DNA of 64,000 nucleotides from positions 1,984,001 through 2,048,000 of the forward strand of contig NZ_CP051884.1 of the NCBI RefSeq assembly GCF_012931845.1. Reading direction: 5' to 3'. The notes under the pieces were generated by a model that had not been told where the DNA came from, ran no database searches, and was given only the letters and a program-made list of their open reading frames with translations. Within the stretch, counting starts at the first letter, position 1. Each line of letters starts with the position of its first letter. The DNA comes from Cellulomonas taurus. GTDB lineage: Bacteria > Actinomycetota > Actinomycetes > Actinomycetales > Cellulomonadaceae. The translations under genes and the position numbers were made by a program. Below are positions 58,173-64,000 of this stretch, piece after piece.

Positions 58173-58945
58173 GCGACCACCTGCTCCACGCGCTGCTCCC
58201 ATTCCCGACTCGACTCCCCGGCGCCCAGCCGGAGGAAGAACTCCACGTTCCCGCTCGGACCGGGCAACGGGCTCGCCGCCACGCCCAGGACGCCCAGACC
58301 CAGCTGCTGCGCCCGCCGGCCGACGGTCAGCACCGACTCGATCCGCAGCTGGCGGCTGCGCACCACCCCGCCGGAGCCCAGTCGCTCCCGCCCGACCTCG
58401 AACTGCGGTTTCACCATCAGGACCAGGTCACCGCCCGGTGCCACCACCGCGGCGAACGCGGGCAACACCAGCGTGAGCGAGATGAACGACAGGTCGGCCA
58501 CCACCAGCTCGGGTACGGGATCGAACTGCCCGGCGACCAGCTCCCGGACGTTCATCCCCTCGTGCACCACCACCCGCGGGTCCGACCGCAGCCGGTCCAC
58601 CAGCTGGCCGTGGCCCACGTCGACCGCGAACACCTGCGCCGCGCCCCGGCGCAGCAGCACATCGGTGAAACCACCGGTGGAGGCACCCGCGTCCAGACAG
58701 ACCCGTCCGGCCGGATCCACCCCGAACGCGTCCAGTGCACCGACCAGCTTGTAGGCGCCGCGCGACGCGTACCCGTCGTCGGCCTCGTCGTCGGAGACCC
58801 CGAGGACCTGCCCGGACGACCAGGTCGCCGACGCGCGTCGCACCGGTCGCCCGTCGACGGTGACGCGACCGGCCTCGATCAGCTCGGTGGCATGCCGACG
58901 CGACCGGGCCAACCCGTCCCGCACCAGCACCGCATCCACCCGCAC
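58169..58945 (-). CDS. tlyA: TlyA rRNA 2'-O-methyltransferase
   Basis: 258 residues from GTG 58945. An N-terminal S4 RNA-binding domain (~1-60) is followed by an FtsJ-like methyltransferase with LDAGASTGGFTDVLL (S-adenosylmethionine loop). It methylates cytidines in 16S and 23S rRNA, and its loss gives capreomycin resistance in mycobacteria. It starts 5 bp after the small ORF. Confidence 0.93.
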   Translation of the reverse strand: MRVDAVLVRDGLARSRRHATELIEAGRVTVDGRPVRRASATWSSGQVLGVSDDEADDGYASRGAYKLVGALDAFGVDPAGRVCLDAGASTGGFTDVLLRRGAAQVFAVDVGHGQLVDRLRSDPRVVVHEGMNVRELVAGQFDPVPELVVADLSFISLTLVLPAFAAVVAPGGDLVLMVKPQFEVGRERLGSGGVVRSRQLRIESVLTVGRRAQQLGLGVLGVAASPLPGPSGNVEFFLRLGAGESSREWEQRVEQVVA

Positions 58946-58950
58946 GCCGC

Positions 58951-59094
58951 TCAGCCCTCCGCCTCCGCGAGCCGCCCCTGCAATCCCGCGTGCACCGCCT
59001 CGAACACGTCCAGCTGCTCGCGCGGCGACAACTCACTCACCTCGGCCAGCCGCCGCACCAGTCCGTCGACCTGCTCGTCACCCGTGGATTCCAT
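58951..59094 (-). CDS. small conserved-position ORF upstream of tlyA (Rv1693-like)
   Basis: 47 residues (MESTGDEQVDGLVRRL..., acidic and helical). AGAGGAG lies 5 nt before the ATG, and TAGCGT (minus strand, 59120-59115) is a candidate -10 with a 14-nt leader. Position between the HAD-IIA phosphatase and tlyA matches M. tuberculosis Rv1693, a short protein of unknown function. Too short for most ORF callers. Confidence 0.75.
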   Translation of the reverse strand: MESTGDEQVDGLVRRLAEVSELSPREQLDVFEAVHAGLQGRLAEAEG

Positions 59095-59177
59095 CACCGC
59101 TCCTCTCTGGCCCCACGCTACCGGCGCCCACTGACGTCGGGGCGGTCGAAGCGGTGGTGGTCCCCAGGCCGCGACAT

Positions 59178-59199
59178 CCCGTCACCCGTGGGTGACGGG
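59178..59199. terminator. palindrome after the HAD-IIA gene
   Basis: CCCGTCACCC-GT-GGGTGACGGG is a perfect 10-bp inverted repeat 12 bp after the HAD-IIA stop. It is a likely terminator separating that gene from the tlyA transcript. Confidence 0.65.
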
Positions 59200-59211
59200 G
59201 GTGGCGCGGAC

Positions 59212-60243
59212 TCAGTTCCCGATCCGGAACTGCGGCACGCTGTCCGCGTCCAGCCCGGCACCGGAGTCCACGGCGGCCCAGGCGGCCGCACAGGCGGCGC
59301 GCACCAGGTCGACACCGCGATCGGCACCGCCGTCGGTTCCGTGCAGCTCCAATCGCCGGTCGGTGACCCGCGCGGCGGCGTCCCGCACCTGCCACCAGCC
59401 CTCGGCGACCTGCACCGGCTCCGGATGCGGCAGCAACAGCTCGCCCAGATCCGCCGCGATGAAGTGCGGGCGGAAACTCGGATCGGCCAGCACGTCGTCC
59501 CGGGCTGTCGACACCCCGGTCAGCACATGCAGTCCGGCGTAGCCCCCGGTCCGGGCGCCCGCCAGATCGGTGTCCAACCGGTCGCCGACCACCAGCGGGT
59601 GGGACGCCCCGGCACGGTCGACCGCCAGCTGGTACATCGTGGACGCCGGCTTCCCGGCGCTGTCCGGCCGCACCCCGGTCGCCGCCGTCACGGTGCCGAC
59701 CAGTGCACCGTTGCCCGGCGCGAAGCCCCGGGCGGTCGGCAGGCTGAGGTCCAGGTTGCTCGCGACGAACCACGCACCACCGGCCACCGCGTAGGCCGCC
59801 TCGGCCAACTGGGCCCAACCGAGCTCGGGTGCGAAGCCCTGCGCCACGGCGTCCGGCTTGTCATCCGCCGAGTCCACGATCGTGAAGCCGGCCTCCCGCA
59901 CCGCGGTGTACATCCCCGCGCCGCCGACCACCAGCACCTTCGCGCCCGGCGCCAGGCGGGTGCCGAGCAGCTGCGCACATGCCTGCGCCGCGGTCATCAC
60001 GTCCCCCGCCTGCGCCGGGATGTCCAACCCGGTCAGCTGCTCCGCCACCGACCCCGGCTCGCGGGACGCATTGTTGGTGACGAACACCAGCCGCATGCCC
60101 GCGGCGCGCGCACCGCCGAGACCGGCGGACGCCCCCGCGATCGGCTCGTGACCCTTGTAGGCCACACCGTCCAGGTCGACCAGCGCCAGGTCGTAACGCT
60201 CGGCCAGCGGGATGTCGCTGCCGATCAGTCGTGCGTCGCTCAC
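59212..60243 (-). CDS. HAD-IIA phosphatase (Rv1692-like glycerol-3-phosphate phosphatase)
   Basis: 343 residues. Motif I VDLDGVAYKG (~22-31), motif II TNNAS and motif IV GDRLDTDLAGA are those of NagD-like HAD-IIA enzymes, with the C2b cap between. The C-terminal extension (~260-343) is typical of the mycobacterial Rv1692, which acts on glycerol-3-phosphate and helps recycle polar head groups. GTGA overlap with the upstream gene. Confidence 0.88.
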   Translation of the reverse strand: MSDARLIGSDIPLAERYDLALVDLDGVAYKGHEPIAGASAGLGGARAAGMRLVFVTNNASREPGSVAEQLTGLDIPAQAGDVMTAAQACAQLLGTRLAPGAKVLVVGGAGMYTAVREAGFTIVDSADDKPDAVAQGFAPELGWAQLAEAAYAVAGGAWFVASNLDLSLPTARGFAPGNGALVGTVTAATGVRPDSAGKPASTMYQLAVDRAGASHPLVVGDRLDTDLAGARTGGYAGLHVLTGVSTARDDVLADPSFRPHFIAADLGELLLPHPEPVQVAEGWWQVRDAAARVTDRRLELHGTDGGADRGVDLVRAACAAAWAAVDSGAGLDADSVPQFRIGN

Positions 60244-62873
60244 GCGTCCTCCGCTTCCTCGTCCGAGGCACCGGCCCCGGTCTCCTGATCCGGCCCCGAC
60301 GCGTCGTCATCCGAGACGTCCTGACGGGCGGGGGCAGTCTCCTGCGTACCCGACGCGTCCTCGACGACCTCGGCGGTCGGGGCGTCCCCCGCGCCCGGCT
60401 CGACGGGCACCGCGGTGTCCTCCTCGCCGTCCAGCTCGGCGGACGCCGTGGCGTCGTCGTCCCCACCCAGCTCGACAGATGCCGCCGTCTCGTCGTCCAG
60501 CGCCTCGCCGTCGTCGGAGTCCTCGTCCTCTTCGAGGTCGTAGAGCAGCACGTCCTCGTCCTCATCCTCGACGACACCGGATGCACGCGCCAGGAGCGCC
60601 GCCGAGAATCCGGCCGTCGCGGCCTCGGCGTCCTGCTCCCGACCGGCCGCCCGCAGCGCCTCGGCCTTCGCCTGCGCCACCCGGGCCGCCAGCAGCGTCT
60701 GACCACCGACCCGGAAACCGGACAGGGACGCCAGCGCCCCGTCCACATCCCCCAGGTCGAGACGGGCACCGGAGACGACCATGGCCAGCTCAACCCTGGC
60801 CACATCGTCCAGGTGCTCGGCCTCCGGCGACTGGGCCAGGGCGATCGCACGCTCCGGTCGACCCAGGCCGCGCTCACAGTCCGCCATCACCGCGAGATGC
60901 TCCGACGAGCCGTTCAACCGTCGCACGGTCCGCAGCTCACGCAGCGCCTCGGCGAATCGGCCGGTGCGGTACGCGGTCAGACCGGCCGCCTCCCGGACGA
61001 CGTCCACCCGCCCGCCGCGACGCGCCGCCGCCTGGGCATGCTGGTACGCCAGTTCCGGGTCCTCGTCGATCAGCCGCCCGGTCATCACCAGGTGCAGACC
61101 GACGATCTCCGCGTTGTCCTTGCTGAGAGTGCGCAGACGGGCCCGCACATCGCGGTCGAGCATGCTGAACGTGATGTCCTCGGGCAGCTCCGGACCGGGC
61201 ACCCGCACGGACTGCGGCGGACGGCTCGGCCGACGCTCGTCCCCGAAGCCCCGGTCATCCCGACGCGGCCCACGATCACCAAAGCCCCGGTCATCCCGAC
61301 GCGACCCCCGATCGCCGCTGAAGCCACCACGGTCAGCACCCGGACGACCCGGGCGCTCGTCCCGGCCACGACCACGGTCGTCCCGGAAACCGCCCCGCGG
61401 GCCTTCGCCGCCGCGCGCGGGACGGAAGCCACGCGAGGCCTCGCCACCGCGCCCATCACGGGCACCACCGTCACGGGGCCCTCGGTCACCGGCGCCGAAC
61501 CCGCGGTCAGACCGCTGCCCGCGGTCCCGGTCACCACCGAAGCCCGCACCGTCGCGGCGGGGACCCCGCTCGTCCCGCGCACCGAAGGAACGCTCGCCGC
61601 GCCCATCGCGCCCACCGGACCCGAACGAACGTCCACCATCACGTCGCCCGTCCCGCCCGGCCGCGCCGTCAGCGTCGACCCGCCGCGGAGCACCGTCACG
61701 CCCAGCCCCCGGACGACCGCCACGCTCGCCCCAGGATCCGCGCCCGGCATCCCGCGCACCACCGAACCCGTGACCGCCGCGCTCGTCCCGTGCACCACCG
61801 AAACGCTGACCGCCGCGATCGTCTCGCGCACCGAACGAGCGCCCCTCGCGGGACCCCGCGTCGCGGCCACCACGAGCCGCGCCCTCGTCGCGCGAGCGGA
61901 AACCAGACCCATCGCGCCCATCGCTCGCCCGGAACGGGCGCCCGCCACGCTCATCGCGACCGCCGAACGGACGACCGCCGTCGCGCCGCTCACCGCCCGG
62001 ACCGCCCTGACTCCGCGGCCCGGCAGATCGCCCATCGCGGTCCCCACGCGGCCCACGCTCATCACGACCGGCGAACGGACGGCCCCCGCGCTCATCACGA
62101 GCGCCGAACGGACGGCCCCCGCGCTCCTCACGACCGCCGAACGGACGCGCACCACGCTGGTCGCGGTCGCCGAACGGACGCGCACCACGCTGGTCGCGGT
62201 CGCCGAACCCACGGCCGCCCCGCTCACCAGCGCCGCCGCCGAACGAGCCTGTTCCGCGCTGCCCGCCGTCCCGCACCCCGGAACGCTCCCCGCCGCCGAC
62301 CGGGCCACGCGCCCCCTCGCGCCGCTCCCCGCCGACACCACGCTCATCACGGCCACCGAAACGCTGCCCGCCACGCTCGTCGCGAGCAGTGAAGGGCCGC
62401 CCACCGCGCTCGTCCCGCCGCTGATAGCCACCGCGCTGGTCGCCGCTCCGACGCTCGCCCCCGGAGAACCCACCGGAATCACCACGCCGGTCGTCACCGC
62501 GGGAACCAGCGCCACCGCCCCGCGATCCTGCGCCCGTCACCGGGCGCCGCTCGTTCGAGTCGGCGCGACCGCCACCGGAGGAACGGTCGGAACGCTCCTG
62601 GCGCGCACCAGGGCGTCCCGCATCCCGTGCGCCGCCCTGCGCACCGCGCGTCCCCCGCTCGTCACGCACCGGTCGCGCGCCGCTGCGGCCAGCGCCGCCG
62701 GTCGACCCGCTGTCGTCCGTTCGACCCCGTCCGCGCGTCCCCGCGACCCGGGGAACCCGAACGCCCTCCGTGGAACCACCGGGCCGGCCTACCCGGGTGC
62801 GCCGGGGACCGCCGCTCCGCTGGTCGTCAGATCCGCCGGTCGTGCCACCGGAACGCTCGCGTGCGTCACTCAT
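60240..62873 (-). CDS. Arg/Gly/Asp-rich low-complexity protein with TPR domain and acidic tail
   Basis: 877 residues from ATG 62873, preceded by GAGGAG. Residues ~1-555 are almost entirely Gly, Arg, Asp, Glu, Ser with regular Phe: units such as GGRPFGARDER. Residues ~560-760 form a helical TPR-like domain starting PELPEDITFSML, comparable to Rv1691, whose gene occupies the same place. Residues ~765-877 are strongly acidic (VVEDEDEDVLLYDLEEDEDS). The basic RG-rich part resembles RGG-box RNA-binding regions of eukaryotes and bacterial RNase E; condensate formation or ribosome/RNA binding is inference. Confidence 0.85.
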   Translation of the reverse strand: MSDARERSGGTTGGSDDQRSGGPRRTRVGRPGGSTEGVRVPRVAGTRGRGRTDDSGSTGGAGRSGARPVRDERGTRGAQGGARDAGRPGARQERSDRSSGGGRADSNERRPVTGAGSRGGGAGSRGDDRRGDSGGFSGGERRSGDQRGGYQRRDERGGRPFTARDERGGQRFGGRDERGVGGERREGARGPVGGGERSGVRDGGQRGTGSFGGGAGERGGRGFGDRDQRGARPFGDRDQRGARPFGGREERGGRPFGARDERGGRPFAGRDERGPRGDRDGRSAGPRSQGGPGGERRDGGRPFGGRDERGGRPFRASDGRDGSGFRSRDEGAARGGRDAGSREGRSFGARDDRGGQRFGGARDERGGHGFGGARDAGRGSWGERGGRPGAGRDGAPRRVDADGAAGRDGRRDGGRSFGSGGRDGRGERSFGARDERGPRRDGAGFGGDRDRGQRSDRGFGAGDRGPRDGGARDGRGGEASRGFRPARGGEGPRGGFRDDRGRGRDERPGRPGADRGGFSGDRGSRRDDRGFGDRGPRRDDRGFGDERRPSRPPQSVRVPGPELPEDITFSMLDRDVRARLRTLSKDNAEIVGLHLVMTGRLIDEDPELAYQHAQAAARRGGRVDVVREAAGLTAYRTGRFAEALRELRTVRRLNGSSEHLAVMADCERGLGRPERAIALAQSPEAEHLDDVARVELAMVVSGARLDLGDVDGALASLSGFRVGGQTLLAARVAQAKAEALRAAGREQDAEAATAGFSAALLARASGVVEDEDEDVLLYDLEEDEDSDDGEALDDETAASVELGGDDDATASAELDGEEDTAVPVEPGAGDAPTAEVVEDASGTQETAPARQDVSDDDASGPDQETGAGASDEEAEDA
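62072..62210. repeat. 33-nt tandem repeat in the RG-rich gene
   Basis: CGAACGG repeats at 62072, 62105, 62138, 62171 and 62204, an exact 33-nt (11-codon) period. The units at 62138-62170 and 62171-62203 are identical over 33 bp. Codon-level expansion of an 11-residue RPFG-RD(E/Q)R motif. Confidence 0.85.
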
Positions 62874-63009
62874 CGTCGTCCATCTCCTCGTCAGACACCT
62901 GCGCGTCATCGTCTCATCCGCGGACCCGACACCCCACACGGGGCGTCGCCACGGCGCGCGTCCAGGCCGGTCCACCACATCTGCCGTGCCCAGCACGGTC
63001 CGAAAACGA

Positions 63010-63041
63010 CGAAAGGCCACCCCATGAGGGGTGGCCTTTCG
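63010..63041 (-). terminator. rRNA operon terminator
   Basis: A perfect 14-bp stem (63010-63023 and 63028-63041; ATGA loop) followed on the minus strand by a CGTTTTCG T-tract, 9 bp after the 5S gene. Confidence 0.9.
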
Positions 63042-63049
63042 TTGAAAGG

Positions 63050-63168
63050 TGTCCGGCGGCGTCCTACTCTCCCACACCCTGGCGAGTGCAGTACCATCGG
63101 CGCTGAGGGGCTTAGCTTCCGGGTTCGGAATGGGACCGGGCGTTTCCCCCTCGCTATGACCGCCGTAA
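63050..63168 (-). rRNA. rrf: 5S ribosomal RNA
   Basis: About 119 nt. The minus strand reads TTACGGCGGTCATAGCG at the 5' end, CCATTCCGAACCCGGAAG in the loop A/B region and GGACGCCGCCGGAC at the 3' end; both ends pair to form helix I. It lies about 95 bp after the 23S gene. Confidence 0.95.
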
Positions 63169-63262
63169 CTCTATCGAACTATCAAACACCTCTCCTGCAA
63201 CCCGGTCGGGTCAGGGGTGTTCGCGGTTCGGGAACCGCACAGTGGACGCGTAGCAATGATGT

Positions 63263-64000
<738 letters not shown>

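Overview
This window is about 72% GC, densely packed chromosome from a high-GC Gram-positive bacterium (Actinomycetota). Indicators are lysX, LysG/LysE, corynebacterial-type GlgA, DUF3099, SteA, MctB, TlyA, the sufRBDCSU operon, and many GTG/TTG starts with TAnnnT-N6/7-start (probably leaderless) promoters. The gene set fits Micrococcales, perhaps near Cellulomonadaceae, but the exact family is inference. No prophage, insertion sequence, CRISPR array or tRNA gene is visible. The one compositional outlier is the first ~330 bases, which hold the 3' end of an AT-richer unknown gene cut by the window edge.

Layout. 1-8.7 kb: an App1-like phosphatase, the lysG/lysE divergon, two amino-acid/osmolyte transporters, a HAD hydrolase, a DUF2231 membrane protein and a PAS-ANTAR regulator. 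8.7-15.6 kb: lysX (lysyl-tRNA synthetase fused to a lysyl-phosphatidylglycerol synthase), an EamA-like transporter, a SpoU methyltransferase, a DinB protein and a NagB-like enzyme. 15.8-20.2 kb: a TetR regulator with its palindromic operator and a heterodimeric ABC exporter. 20.2-29.3 kb: stomatin/NfeD pair, an ABC ATPase, glgA/glgC, serB, a SixA-like phosphatase and fabG-fabI. 29.4-37.2 kb: DUF3099-small protein-SURF1, an ABC-F protein, a biotin ECF transporter (bioY-bioM-bioN) and a zinc metallopeptidase. 37.4-47.0 kb: the sufR-B-D-Rieske-C-S-U-T operon, with a divergent ABC-2 transporter and ctaA. 47.3-62.9 kb: one long leftward block, RG-rich TPR protein - HAD-IIA phosphatase - small ORF - tlyA - nadK - recN - steA - mctB - MraY-like - murJ - glycosyltransferase - pyrG - NUDIX. 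63.0-64.0 kb: the 3' end of an rRNA operon (23S 3' part, 5S, terminator), on the minus strand.

The order of fabG/fabI, ABC-F, suf and ABC/ctaA recalls M. tuberculosis Rv1484-Rv1456c. The tlyA-to-NUDIX block recalls Rv1691-Rv1700. In this genome the second block carries an added MraY-like/MurJ/glycosyltransferase cassette next to the septal proteins SteA/MctB(SteB).

The most unusual signals are: (i) a structured intergenic repeat in three convergent gene gaps, two copies sharing an identical 32-mer; (ii) an 877-residue protein with ~550 residues of Arg/Gly/Asp-rich sequence, including an expanding 33-nt repeat, in front of a TPR domain and an acidic tail; (iii) a CAAC-N6-GTTG SufR operator; (iv) at least nine probable leaderless promoters; (v) several loci of 9-nt-period repeats.
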